64,000 bases of DNA, from NCBI GenBank assembly GCA_016191525.1, contig JACPOK010000040.1, positions 124,001 through 188,000 of the forward strand. The letters run 5' to 3'. Origin of the DNA: Burkholderiales bacterium (GTDB taxonomy: Bacteria > Pseudomonadota > Gammaproteobacteria > Burkholderiales > Burkholderiaceae_C). Below are positions 31,480-39,296 of this stretch, one piece after another. Numbering within the stretch: position 1 is the first letter of the stretch; every line of letters starts with the position of its first letter. The notes under the pieces were generated by a model. The model had not been told where the DNA came from and did not search any database. It was given only the letters and a program-made list of their open reading frames with translations. Both the position numbers and the translations under genes were made by a program.

Positions 31480-32111
31480 TCGTAGACCGGCTGCGGCGGC
31501 AGGTCCGCCAGGTGGGCCACGTCGGCCCATGAAAGAATTTCCACGCCGCCCTGCCCATCGACCCGCACGCGATTCAGGCCCGCGTTGGGGATGTCGCTCT
31601 CGCGCGGGCCATTCAGTCCCAGTGAGTGGGCCGTGCGGTAGATCATGTCCAGCACGCCGCCGTGGGTCACCACCACCAGCGTCTCGCCGGGATGTGCGCT
31701 GGCGATGCGGTTCACCGCGCCCATCACGCGCTCATGGAACTGGCGCGTGCTTTCGCCTCCCGGCATGCAGAAGTCTTCCTCAAAGCGCAGCCAGCCGGCC
31801 CAGGCCTCGGGGTGCTGCTCCTTGATGTCGTCCACCCGCATGCCGTCGACGCGGCCGAAGCTCTGCTCACGCAGGCCGGCGTCGGTGACCACCTGCAGGC
31901 CAAGCCGCTGCGACACGGGCTCCGCCGTCTGCTGCGTGCGCAGAAGGTCGCTGGCATACAGGGCCTTGGCCTGCCCGGCCGACAGGCAGCCGGCCAGGCG
32001 GCGGGCCTGCTCCATGCCCGTGGCATTGAGCGACACATCCACCTGCCCCTGGAAGCGCAGCTCGCGGTTCCAGTCGGTCTCGCCGTGGCGGATCAGGATC
32101 AGTTCGGTCAT
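31434..32111 (-). CDS. Histidine phosphatase family protein (phosphoglycerate mutase-like)
   Basis: A 225-residue member of the phosphohistidine phosphatase superfamily. The catalytic RHGE lies at residues 8-11, with ASDLLRTQQTAEP and THGGVLDMIYR carrying the other conserved Arg and His. It is usually annotated GpmB-like, but these proteins mostly hydrolyse phosphate esters and rarely interconvert phosphoglycerates. Start MTELILIRHGE is chosen because it places the motif at the normal position; an ATG six codons upstream is possible. It converges with and overlaps the TPR gene end. Confidence 0.88.
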   Translation of the reverse strand: MTELILIRHGETDWNRELRFQGQVDVSLNATGMEQARRLAGCLSAGQAKALYASDLLRTQQTAEPVSQRLGLQVVTDAGLREQSFGRVDGMRVDDIKEQHPEAWAGWLRFEEDFCMPGGESTRQFHERVMGAVNRIASAHPGETLVVVTHGGVLDMIYRTAHSLGLNGPRESDIPNAGLNRVRVDGQGGVEILSWADVAHLADLPPQPVYDQKKLVASEPSPNEA

Positions 32112-32198
32112 GGCTCGATTATCCGCCATGCAAAACCGCTTTTCACTGGTAATTTCACACTGAAATGGCCTGCAAGGCGCACCCAGCCTGCATAAGCC

Positions 32199-32215
32199 GC
32201 TATTGTTTTTGTAGT
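32199..32215. repeat. AT-rich 17-bp palindrome, copy 3 (intergenic)
   Basis: GCTAT-TGTTTTT-GTAGT, the only intergenic copy and slightly degenerate in its right arm. It lies between the divergent histidine-phosphatase and alpha/beta-hydrolase genes. Confidence 0.55.
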
Positions 32216-32241
32216 ATCCGGGCGGGCGGCACAATGACCCC

Positions 32242-32991
32242 ATGAGCCGATTGATCCTGCTTCCGGGGCTGGCGGGCGATGCCGTGATGTGGCGCAGCCA
32301 GCTGGCCGCACTGCCTGCCGGCACGCCGGTCAGCGACGTCCACATGCGCCTGGGCACGGTGCCCGACATGGCCGCCGCCCTGCTGGCCGAACACCCGGGC
32401 CAGCTGGTGCTGTGCGGCGCCTCGATGGGCGGCATCATCGCGATGGAGGCGGTGCGCCAGGCGCCGCGGCGAATCGCCGGCCTGGCCCTGCTGGGCACCA
32501 ACGCGCGGCCCGAGACCGATGACATGCGCACCCTGCGTGAAGCGGCGATCGCGCTGTTCGAGCAGGGCCGCGTGGAGGAAGTGATCGCACCCAACGTGGC
32601 CTTCGCGTTCCACCCGCGGCAGGCCGCCAACCCGGCGCTGGTTCAGGCCTACCTGGACTTCGTGCTGGGCGCCGGTGCGCAGCAGCTGGTGCGCCAGAAC
32701 CGCGCCATCATCGCCCGGCCCGACGCCCGCACCCACCTGCCGCAGGTGCGCTGCCCCACGCTGGTGATGTGCGGCGAAGACGACCAGCTCACGCCGCCGG
32801 AATGCTCCAGGGAAATTGCTTCGCTGGTCCCGGGTGCGCAGCTGGTGATGGTGCCGCAGTGCGGGCACATGCTGACGATGGAGCAGCCGGAGATCGTGAA
32901 CGCCACGCTGCTGGCGTGGCTACGCAGGTTGAGCGCCGCCGGGCCGTCCCAAGGCGCGAAGGCCCCCTCGGGGGGCAGCGCAGCCACGTAG
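32242..32991 (+). CDS. Alpha/beta hydrolase with a repeat-encoded C-terminal tail
   Basis: A 249-residue alpha/beta-fold hydrolase. The nucleophile elbow GASMGG puts Ser at residue 61, the acid is probably in MCGEDDQLTP, and the catalytic His in QCGHMLTMEQP. An oxyanion-type LPGLAGDA segment is near the start. The substrate is unknown. The last 17 or so residues (AGPSQGAKAPSGGSAAT) are unlike the fold and are encoded by a dispersed GC-rich repeat, so the original protein probably ended near AWLRRLS. It diverges from the histidine phosphatase. Confidence 0.85.
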   Translation: MSRLILLPGLAGDAVMWRSQLAALPAGTPVSDVHMRLGTVPDMAAALLAEHPGQLVLCGASMGGIIAMEAVRQAPRRIAGLALLGTNARPETDDMRTLREAAIALFEQGRVEEVIAPNVAFAFHPRQAANPALVQAYLDFVLGAGAQQLVRQNRAIIARPDARTHLPQVRCPTLVMCGEDDQLTPPECSREIASLVPGAQLVMVPQCGHMLTMEQPEIVNATLLAWLRRLSAAGPSQGAKAPSGGSAAT

Positions 32992-33008
32992 TGGCAAGCG
33001 TGGGGGCT
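32935..33008. repeat. GC-rich dispersed repeat covering the 3' end of the hydrolase gene
   Basis: The repeat runs from GCCGCCGGGCCGTCCCAAGG, through a hairpin GGCCCCC-TC-GGGGGGC, to GTAGTGGCAAGCGTGGGGGC. From memory this is a widespread intergenic element of Comamonadaceae genomes; only one copy is seen here. It carries the stop codon of the hydrolase and ends next to the coaD stop. Confidence 0.6.
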
Positions 33009-33010
33009 AT

Positions 33011-33511
33011 TTACTCTCGGCCGAGGCTGCGCACTTTTTCCATCAGCCGCGACTGCACGGTGGGCGAGACAAACTTGTCCACCTCGCCGCCCAGCACCGC
33101 GATCTCGCGCACGAAGGTGCTGCTGATGAACTGGTACTTGTCGCTGGGTGTGAGGAACACCGTCTCCACGTCGGGCATCAGGCTGCGGTTCATCCCGGCC
33201 AGCTGGAATTCGTAGTCGAAGTCGGTCACGGCGCGCAGGCCGCGCACCATGGCCTTGCCGCCGCGCGACACCACGAAGTCCCGCAGCAGGCCGGAGAAGC
33301 TTTCCACCTCCACCTGGGGAAAAGGCGCCACCACCGTGCGCGCCATCTCGATGCGCTCCTGCAGAGTGAACATGGCCTTCTTGTGGTGGCCGGCCGCCAC
33401 CGCGACGATCACACGGTCGAACAGCTGGATGGCGCGGCGCACCACGTCCTCGTGGCCCAGGGTCATGGGATCGAAGGTGCCGGGATAAACGGCGATCACG
33501 TTACTGGCCAT
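33011..33511 (-). CDS. coaD: Phosphopantetheine adenylyltransferase
   Basis: Converts 4'-phosphopantetheine to dephospho-CoA in CoA synthesis. The 166-residue protein begins with the nucleotidyltransferase motif VYPGTFDPMTLGHEDVVRR, including the TxGH-type signature, and has the second motif ISSTFVREIAVLGG near the end. The size is standard. It follows rsmD by 30 bases on the same strand, a conserved pair. Confidence 0.97.
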   Translation of the reverse strand: MASNVIAVYPGTFDPMTLGHEDVVRRAIQLFDRVIVAVAAGHHKKAMFTLQERIEMARTVVAPFPQVEVESFSGLLRDFVVSRGGKAMVRGLRAVTDFDYEFQLAGMNRSLMPDVETVFLTPSDKYQFISSTFVREIAVLGGEVDKFVSPTVQSRLMEKVRSLGRE

Positions 33512-33541
33512 GGCTCTCTCCTCAACGACGGGGCGCCTGCA

Positions 33542-34096
33542 TTATGCAGTGCGGCGCAGCAGGTGCGCGTGCACCGCTCCCGCGCGCAGGTGGCGCTGCA
33601 CGCCCAGGCCGAAGGCTGCAAGCTGTGTATCGGTCCAGGCCGTCGGCGCTTCCAGGTACACCAGGCCTTCGGGCGCCAGCGCGGGCGCTGCGGCAGCCAG
33701 GGCCTTGTCGTACAACTTGGCGTCAAACGGCGGGTCCAGGAACACCAGGTCCACGCTTCCCGCGGCTTGCCGCTGCAGCGCGGTGAGGCCGTTGCCGCGC
33801 TCCACCTTGACGGCGGCCGCCTGCAGCCTGGCCTGGACGGCGCGCAGCTTGTCCACCAGGTCCGCGTCCTGCTCCACCAGCAGGACGCTCGCCGCGCCCC
33901 GCGACGCGGCTTCCAGGCCCAGCGCTCCGGTGCCGGCAAAAGCATCGACGCAGCGCCAGCCGGCCAGGTCCTGCCCCAGCCAGTTGAAAAGCGTTTCGCG
34001 CACCCGGTCGGGTGTCGGCCGCAGGCCCGGCTTGTCTGCCACCGGCAGTTTGGTCCGCTTCCACAGGCCGCCGATGATGCGCACTTCATTTTTCAT
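33542..34096 (-). CDS. rsmD: 16S rRNA (guanine(966)-N2)-methyltransferase RsmD
   Basis: Methylates G966 of 16S rRNA with S-adenosylmethionine. At 184 residues it carries the family features: RIIGGLWKRTKLPV near the start, RPTPDRVRETLFNWL, SAM motif DAFAGTGALGLEA and catalytic VFLDPPFD. It is the first gene of the rsmD-coaD pair. A strong minus-strand terminator lies just upstream, so rsmD must have its own promoter, in the 30 bases before its ATG or within the terminator region. Confidence 0.95.
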   Translation of the reverse strand: MKNEVRIIGGLWKRTKLPVADKPGLRPTPDRVRETLFNWLGQDLAGWRCVDAFAGTGALGLEAASRGAASVLLVEQDADLVDKLRAVQARLQAAAVKVERGNGLTALQRQAAGSVDLVFLDPPFDAKLYDKALAAAAPALAPEGLVYLEAPTAWTDTQLAAFGLGVQRHLRAGAVHAHLLRRTA

Positions 34097-34125
34097 GGCC
34101 GCAGCTTAACGCCACGCGGCCAGGC

Positions 34126-34162
34126 AAAAAAAAGAGCGCGCAGCCCTTGCGGGCCGCGCGCT
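34126..34162 (-). terminator. Strong intrinsic terminator, minus strand, between the M16 gene and rsmD
   Basis: On the minus strand a 12-bp stem with one mismatch (AGCGCGCGGCCC with GGGCTGCGCGCT, loop GCAA) is followed by eight T residues. It ends transcripts coming from the M16 pair or from a small RNA starting in the 34163-34273 interval. Confidence 0.85.
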
Positions 34163-34273
34163 TCAACTCTTATGACACTCTCTACAACTCCCTTGATTCC
34201 ACTGTTCTTGAAAGGCTTCCCTGCGTGACAGCGGGACCAAAGGATTCTTGCGGAGAACGCGCGCGGTGCAAGC
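34163..34273 (-). ncRNA. Candidate small RNA or structured 3' leader between the M16 peptidase and rsmD
   Basis: An approximately 110-base interval less GC-rich than its neighbours, with no open frame of note, bounded by a perfect 14-bp inverted repeat upstream and a textbook terminator downstream on the minus strand. A short hairpin (CCCGC around TGTCAC with GCAGGG) lies inside. These fit a terminator-ended small RNA, but no promoter with both boxes is visible and I cannot assign a family. Confidence 0.3.
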
Positions 34274-34303
34274 GCCACCCCTGTCAACCTTGACAGGGGT
34301 GGC
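34274..34303. repeat. Perfect 14-bp inverted repeat after the M16 gene
   Basis: GCCACCCCTGTCAA and TTGACAGGGGTGGC are exact reverse complements around CC. No T-run follows on either strand, so it is not an ordinary terminator. It may stabilise the M16 mRNA 3' end or be a protein-binding site. Confidence 0.7.
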
Positions 34304-34317
34304 CTTGTAAAGCCGGC

Positions 34318-35682
34318 TTATTGTTGGCGCGGCGCGACAGCGCCCACTGTCACCGTGACCATGCGCTGCGGCTGCAGCTTGCGGGCGAAGGCGGCCTTGA
34401 TGTCCGCCACCGTCACCCGCTCGACCTGGGCCGTCCAGGTGTCCAGGTAGTCCAGCGGCAGGTTGTTCCAGGCGATCCCGGCGATGTTGTCCAGCAGCTT
34501 GCGGTTGCTGTCGATGCGCAATGCGAATCCGCCCACCAGGTTGTCCTTGGCCGCCTTCAGTTCCGCCTCGGTCGGGCCCTCGGCAACAAAGCGTGAAAGC
34601 ACGTCGCGCGAAACCTGGATCGCCTGCGCCGTCTGGTCCGGCCGGGTCTGCAGGCTGAGGGTGAAGGCACCTGCATGCAGCCCGGGCATGAAGTAGCTGG
34701 AGACGCCGTAGGTAAGGCCGCGTTTCTCGCGCACTTCGTTCTGCAGGCGCGAGGCAAAGCCGCCCCCGCCCAGGATGTAGTTGCCCACCGTGAGCGGGAA
34801 ATAGTCCGGGTCGTCGCGCTTATAGCCGGGCTGGCCGATCAGCACATGGGCCTGGGCGGAAGCGAACGGAATCTCCTGCACCACGGGCGCGGCCAGCGGC
34901 GCCACGTCCGGCACGGCCGGCAGCGGCTCGCAGCGCCCCGCGGCCTGCACCGGCAACTGCGACAGCAGCGTGTTCACCAGCGCCTCGGCCTGCGCGCGCG
35001 TGACGTCGCCGACGATGCTGACCCTGGCGCGGCAGGGCTCGACGGCGCGCGCGTACAGCGCGCGCATGTCCGCCACGGTGATGCGGGCCAGCGATGCCTC
35101 GTCGGCCTGGAAGCCATAGGGATGCGTGCCATATACCGCCGCCGAGAACGCCTTGCCGGCCACCGTGCCGGGGCGGGTATTGGCTTCGCGGATCGAGGCG
35201 CTCATGCGCTCACGGTCACGGGCCCACACATCGGCGGGAAATGCCGGGCCGCCCAGCTGGCGGGCGGCCAGTTGCGCGGAGCGGGGCAGCAGGTCGGGAT
35301 AGCTCAGCGAGCGCAGCGAAAAGCTCATGCGGTCGCCACCGGCGCCGGCGCCAAAACTCGCGCCCAGGTCGGCCCAGGCTTCGCCCAGCTGGTTCTCGTC
35401 CAGCGCCGGCTGGCCCTGTGAAGCCGTGACGCCCTTGGAGGCCATCTGCGCGGTGATGCTCGCCAGCCCCGCCTTGTCGGACGGGTCGCGGCGCGCGCCG
35501 GCATCGAAGTCCAGCTCCACGTCCACCATCGCGATGGCATGGCTTTCGGCCAGGAACACCTTCGCGCCATTGGCCAGCGTCCATTGCTGGATGGGGATGC
35601 CCGCCATCGCCGGATGGGAAGAGAAAACGGCTGCAGCCAGCACCAGCAGTGCATGGACAGCTATTGATTTTGTAGCAATCAT
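34318..35682 (-). CDS. M16-family metallopeptidase-like protein, non-catalytic partner
   Basis: A 454-residue insulinase-like protein with a Sec signal peptide (region SIAVHALLVLAAAVFSSHP, cleavage after AMA). Where active M16 enzymes have HxxEH, this one reads GARRDPSDKAGLASITAQM, so the zinc site is missing. The middle and C-terminal M16_C domains are intact (FASRLQNEVREKRGLTYGVS, with the Arg-Tyr substrate pair). It follows the active M16 gene by 13 bases, giving a catalytic plus non-catalytic pair, as in many periplasmic M16 heterodimers. Its signal peptide contains an AT-rich palindrome. Confidence 0.9.
   Translation of the reverse strand: MIATKSIAVHALLVLAAAVFSSHPAMAGIPIQQWTLANGAKVFLAESHAIAMVDVELDFDAGARRDPSDKAGLASITAQMASKGVTASQGQPALDENQLGEAWADLGASFGAGAGGDRMSFSLRSLSYPDLLPRSAQLAARQLGGPAFPADVWARDRERMSASIREANTRPGTVAGKAFSAAVYGTHPYGFQADEASLARITVADMRALYARAVEPCRARVSIVGDVTRAQAEALVNTLLSQLPVQAAGRCEPLPAVPDVAPLAAPVVQEIPFASAQAHVLIGQPGYKRDDPDYFPLTVGNYILGGGGFASRLQNEVREKRGLTYGVSSYFMPGLHAGAFTLSLQTRPDQTAQAIQVSRDVLSRFVAEGPTEAELKAAKDNLVGGFALRIDSNRKLLDNIAGIAWNNLPLDYLDTWTAQVERVTVADIKAAFARKLQPQRMVTVTVGAVAPRQQ
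35660..35676. repeat. AT-rich 17-bp palindrome, copy 4 (inside M16 signal peptide)
   Basis: GCTAT-TGATTTT-GTAGC. On the coding (minus) strand it is A-rich and is read GCT ACA AAA TCA ATA GCT (ATKSIA), the same codon phase as the other coding copies. Confidence 0.7.
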
Positions 35683-35695
35683 GTGAAAAACGCTT

Positions 35696-37105
35696 TCAGT
35701 GGCGCAGGCCCGGCGGGGGCGTGCGCGGCTTGCGGTTCTTGTCCACGGGCTGCGGCCGCAGCACGGCTACGGTGAGCTGGTCGTCGCCAAAATACCTGGC
35801 GGCCACCGACTGCACCTGCGCCGCCGTGACGGCGCGCAGCCGCTGGATCAGCCGCTCGCTCGCATCCAGGGGCAGGCCCTGCACCCAGTTGCCGCCGAGT
35901 TCGCGGGCCTGGTTCATCACCGAATCGAGTTTGTAGACCTCGCTGGCCACCCATTGCACCTTGACCCGGTTGAGCTCGGCCTCGGTCACGCCGTCTTTCG
36001 CCACGCGCGCCACTTCGGCGCGCAGCGCGGCCTCTACCTGCTCGGCCGTCTTGCCGGGCGCGGGCACACCATCCAGCGTGAACAGCTGCGGCCCGCGGCC
36101 CCAGAAGCCGTTGCTGGCGCCGGCGCTGTCGGCCAGCCGGTCGGGGCCCTGGGTCAGCGCGCGCTCCAGCCGCGCTCCCTTGTAGCCATCCAGCACCGCC
36201 GACAGCACCGTGAGCGCGAGTGCGTCGTCGTTGTCCTGCGAAGCGTCGAACGACGAGCTGAATTGCGGCACCTTGAACGACAGGGCCACGTAGGCCTGCT
36301 CCGCCGGCGCCTTGAAATCAACGCGGCGCTGGCCCGCCTGCTGCGGCTCCACGCGCGGCTTGCGCGCGGGCACCTCGCGCGCAGGAATGCTGCCGTAGTA
36401 TTTTTCCGCCAGCCGCCTGACGGCCGCCACGTCCACGTCGCCGGCCACCACCACGGCGGCGTTGGCCGGCACGTACCACTGGCGGAAGAAGGCGCGCGCG
36501 TCCTGCGCCGTCATGGAATCCAGGTCGTTCATCCAGCCCACCACCGGCCGGCGGTACGGTGACGCCTGGAACACCGCGGCGTTCATGTTTTCGTACAGCA
36601 GGGCGCGCGGCGAATCCTCGGTGCGCAGGCGCCGTTCTTCCTTCACCACCTCCAGCTCGCGCTTGAATTCGTCGTCCACCCACTGGTTGTTGGCGAACCG
36701 GTCGGACTCCAGCTTCATCACGTCTTCCAGCCGGCTGGAAGGAATCTGCTGGTAGAAGCCGGTGTAGTCGCGGCTGGTGAAGGCGTTTTCACGCCCGCCC
36801 AGCGCGGCCACGCGGCGCGAGAACTCGCCCGGCTTCAGGCTGGGCGTGCCCTTGAACATCATGTGCTCCAGCACATGGGCCACGCCGGTGGTGCCGTCCA
36901 CCTCGTCCATGGCGCCCACCCGCAGCCACACCATGTGAACGGCGGTGGGGGCCCGGCGGTCGGGCTTGACGATCAGCGTCATGCCGTTGGAAAGCGTGAA
37001 CTGCTCGGCCTTCGCCGCGCCCTGGCCCAGGGCGGCCGGGGTGAAGCTGCAGGCCAGCAGAAGGGGGATGAGAAAGCGCAGAAAACGCGGCGGGGGGTGT
37101 TTCAT
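35696..37105 (-). CDS. M16-family zinc metallopeptidase, catalytic partner
   Basis: A 469-residue periplasmic peptidase. A signal peptide (FLIPLLLACSFTPAALG) precedes the zinc motif: His77, Glu80 and His81 in VAHVLEHMMF, with a downstream glutamate expected in the ELEVVKEERR region. The C-terminal M16 domain follows. It is translated just before the non-catalytic paralogue. It diverges from ftsY with only 29 bases between start codons, a stretch holding a perfect 6-4-6 inverted repeat. Confidence 0.93.
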   Translation of the reverse strand: MKHPPPRFLRFLIPLLLACSFTPAALGQGAAKAEQFTLSNGMTLIVKPDRRAPTAVHMVWLRVGAMDEVDGTTGVAHVLEHMMFKGTPSLKPGEFSRRVAALGGRENAFTSRDYTGFYQQIPSSRLEDVMKLESDRFANNQWVDDEFKRELEVVKEERRLRTEDSPRALLYENMNAAVFQASPYRRPVVGWMNDLDSMTAQDARAFFRQWYVPANAAVVVAGDVDVAAVRRLAEKYYGSIPAREVPARKPRVEPQQAGQRRVDFKAPAEQAYVALSFKVPQFSSSFDASQDNDDALALTVLSAVLDGYKGARLERALTQGPDRLADSAGASNGFWGRGPQLFTLDGVPAPGKTAEQVEAALRAEVARVAKDGVTEAELNRVKVQWVASEVYKLDSVMNQARELGGNWVQGLPLDASERLIQRLRAVTAAQVQSVAARYFGDDQLTVAVLRPQPVDKNRKPRTPPPGLRH

Positions 37106-37121
37106 AGAATCGTGTGATTCT
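37106..37121. promoter_or_regulatory. Inverted repeat between divergent M16 and ftsY starts
   Basis: AGAATC-GTGT-GATTCT is a perfect 6-bp inverted repeat. With flanking bases each strand reads TAGAAT, a passable -10 box, so it could be a back-to-back promoter pair or an operator. No convincing -35 boxes are visible. Confidence 0.4.
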
Positions 37122-37134
37122 AAAAAGCCTCCCG

Positions 37135-38202
37135 ATGTTCAGTTTCTTCAGGAAAAAACCACCCGCCCCACCCATATCCGCGCCCGCCGCCGCTCCCGCC
37201 GTGGCGCCGCCCGCGGCCGGCGGCCTGATCGGCAGCGCGCTGGTCACGCCCATGGAGGTGCCGGCCGCCGCGCCGGTGGCGCCGGAACGCAAGGGCTGGC
37301 TGGACAAGCTGAGCGCCGGGCTGCGCAAAACCGGCTCCAGCATTTCCGAGGTTTTCACCGGCGGGCAGATCGATGACCATCTCTACGAAGAGCTGGAAAC
37401 CGCGCTGCTGATGGCCGACACCGGCGTCAAGGCCACCCAGCACCTGCTGGATGAGGTCAAGCGCCGGGTGGCGGCCAGCGGCGCCACCCGGCCGGTGCAG
37501 GTCAAGAACATCCTGGCCGACTCGCTCACGCAGCTGCTGCGGCCACTGGAGAAGCCGCTGGTGATCGGCGAGTTCAAGCCCACCGTGATCATGGTGGCGG
37601 GCGTCAATGGCGCCGGCAAGACCACCTCCATCGGCAAGCTCACCAAACACCTGGCCACCGAAGGCGCCACCGTGCTGCTGGCGGCGGCCGACACCTTCCG
37701 CGCGGCGGCGCGCGAGCAGCTCGCCGTCTGGGCCGACCGCAACACGGTGGAAATCGTCAGCCAGGAAGGGGGCGACCCCGCGGCCGTGAGTTTCGACGCC
37801 GTCACGGCCGGCAAGGCGCGCGGCAAGGATGTGGTGCTGGTGGACACGGCGGGCCGCCTGCCCACCCAGCTGCACCTGATGGAAGAGCTGAAGAAGATCA
37901 AGCGCGTGGTGGCCAAGGCGGATGCGACCGCGCCGCACGAGGTGCTGCTGGTGATCGACGGCAACACCGGCCAGAACGCGCTGGCGCAGGTGAAGGCCTT
38001 CGACGACACGCTGGGCCTCACGGGCCTGATCGTCACCAAGCTGGACGGCACGGCCAAGGGCGGCGTGCTCGCCGCGATCGCGCAATGGGGCGCCGAGCGC
38101 ACGGGCGGGCCCGTGCCGGTCTACTTCATCGGCGTGGGCGAAAAGCTGGAAGACCTGGAGACATTCAGCGCCCGCGAATTCGCGCTGGCGCTGATGACCT
38201 GA
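37135..38202 (+). CDS. ftsY: Signal recognition particle receptor FtsY
   Basis: The SRP receptor GTPase that docks ribosome-SRP complexes at the inner membrane. At 355 residues it has a short Ala/Pro-rich N-terminal region instead of the long acidic A domain of E. coli, then the N domain and G domain: G1 GVNGAGKTT at 156-164, DTAGRLPTQ, and TKLDGTAKGG. Start MFSFFRKKPP is chosen over an ATG seven codons upstream because it matches the usual basic FtsY N-terminus. selD follows after 7 bases. Confidence 0.96.
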   Translation: MFSFFRKKPPAPPISAPAAAPAVAPPAAGGLIGSALVTPMEVPAAAPVAPERKGWLDKLSAGLRKTGSSISEVFTGGQIDDHLYEELETALLMADTGVKATQHLLDEVKRRVAASGATRPVQVKNILADSLTQLLRPLEKPLVIGEFKPTVIMVAGVNGAGKTTSIGKLTKHLATEGATVLLAAADTFRAAAREQLAVWADRNTVEIVSQEGGDPAAVSFDAVTAGKARGKDVVLVDTAGRLPTQLHLMEELKKIKRVVAKADATAPHEVLLVIDGNTGQNALAQVKAFDDTLGLTGLIVTKLDGTAKGGVLAAIAQWGAERTGGPVPVYFIGVGEKLEDLETFSAREFALALMT

Positions 38203-38209
38203 ACAAGCC

Positions 38210-39268
38210 ATGGACCTGCCCAACAACGAACCACGCCTGACATCGCTCTCGCACGGCGGCGGCTGCGGCTGCAAGATCGCGCCGGGCGTGCTGTCCGAAA
38301 TCCTCAGGGGCACGGCCCGGATGCCACTGCCGCCCGAGCTACTGGTGGGCATAGAAACCGCGGACGATGCGGCCGTCTACAAACTCAATGATGAGCAGGC
38401 ACTGATCGCCACCACCGACTTTTTCATGCCTATCGTGGACGACCCCTACGATTTCGGCCGCATCGCCGCCACCAACGCCATCTCGGACGTTTACGCCATG
38501 GGCGGCAGGCCCATCATGGCGCTGGCGCTGGTGGGCATGCCCATCAACGTGCTCAGCACGCGAACCATCGCCCGCATCCTGGAGGGCGGCGAATCGGTGT
38601 GCCGCGAGGCCGGCATCCCGATCGCGGGCGGCCACACGATCGACTCGGTGGAACCGATCTATGGCCTGGTGGCGCTGGGGCTGGTGCATCCGTCGCGCGT
38701 CAAGCGCAATGCCGACGCCCGCGCGGGCGACGTGCTGATCCTGGGCAAGCCGCTGGGGGTGGGCATTCTCTCGGCCGCGCTCAAGAAGGAAAAACTGGAC
38801 GAAGCCGGCTACCGCCAGATGATCGCCACCACCACGCGCCTGAACACGCCCGGGCCGGAACTGGCCGCGCTGGACGGCGTGCACGCGCTGACGGATGTCA
38901 CGGGCTTCGGCCTGGCCGGCCATGCGCTCGAACTGGCGCGCGGCGCCGGGCTGACCGTCAACATCGACTGGGGCCGCGTGCCCTTGCTGGACGGCGTGGT
39001 TCAACTCGCGGAGGCCGGCCATATCACCGGTGCTTCGGGCCGCAACTGGGCCGGCTACGGCGCGGAAGTGGGCCTGCCCGTGGATTTCCCCCTCACGGCC
39101 ACGGCCTTGCTGACCGACCCGCAAACCAGTGGCGGGCTGCTGGTGTCGTGCGCGCCGGAGGCGGCCGATGCGGTGCTGGCCCTGTTCGCGCGGCACGGAT
39201 TTGCAGGCGCTGCCGTGATCGGCGGCATTGCCGCTGCCGGTGCCGGCCCGCGTTTGCAGCTGCGCTGA
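38210..39268 (+). CDS. selD: Selenide, water dikinase (selenophosphate synthetase)
   Basis: Makes selenophosphate from selenide and ATP, the donor for selenocysteine and selenouridine. The 352-residue protein has the N-terminal GGGCGCK with Cys19, Cys21 and Lys22; the first cysteine matches the catalytic position. No in-frame TGA selenocysteine is present. The AIR-synthase-related fold is visible (DFFMPIVDDPYDFGRIAATNAIS region). Its presence implies selA/selB or mnmH elsewhere in the genome; none is in the window. It is probably cotranscribed with ftsY. Confidence 0.96.
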   Translation: MDLPNNEPRLTSLSHGGGCGCKIAPGVLSEILRGTARMPLPPELLVGIETADDAAVYKLNDEQALIATTDFFMPIVDDPYDFGRIAATNAISDVYAMGGRPIMALALVGMPINVLSTRTIARILEGGESVCREAGIPIAGGHTIDSVEPIYGLVALGLVHPSRVKRNADARAGDVLILGKPLGVGILSAALKKEKLDEAGYRQMIATTTRLNTPGPELAALDGVHALTDVTGFGLAGHALELARGAGLTVNIDWGRVPLLDGVVQLAEAGHITGASGRNWAGYGAEVGLPVDFPLTATALLTDPQTSGGLLVSCAPEAADAVLALFARHGFAGAAVIGGIAAAGAGPRLQLR

Positions 39269-39296
39269 AGCAAGGTTTTCCGCCGGCCCGCGCCCG

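Noticed and set aside
34274-34303. Intrinsic terminator for the M16 operon
   Set aside because: The stem is perfect but no T-run follows on either strand. The true terminator is the separate hairpin with eight T residues further downstream.
38210-39268. Selenocysteine-containing SelD
   Set aside because: The catalytic position is an ordinary cysteine codon and there is no in-frame TGA.
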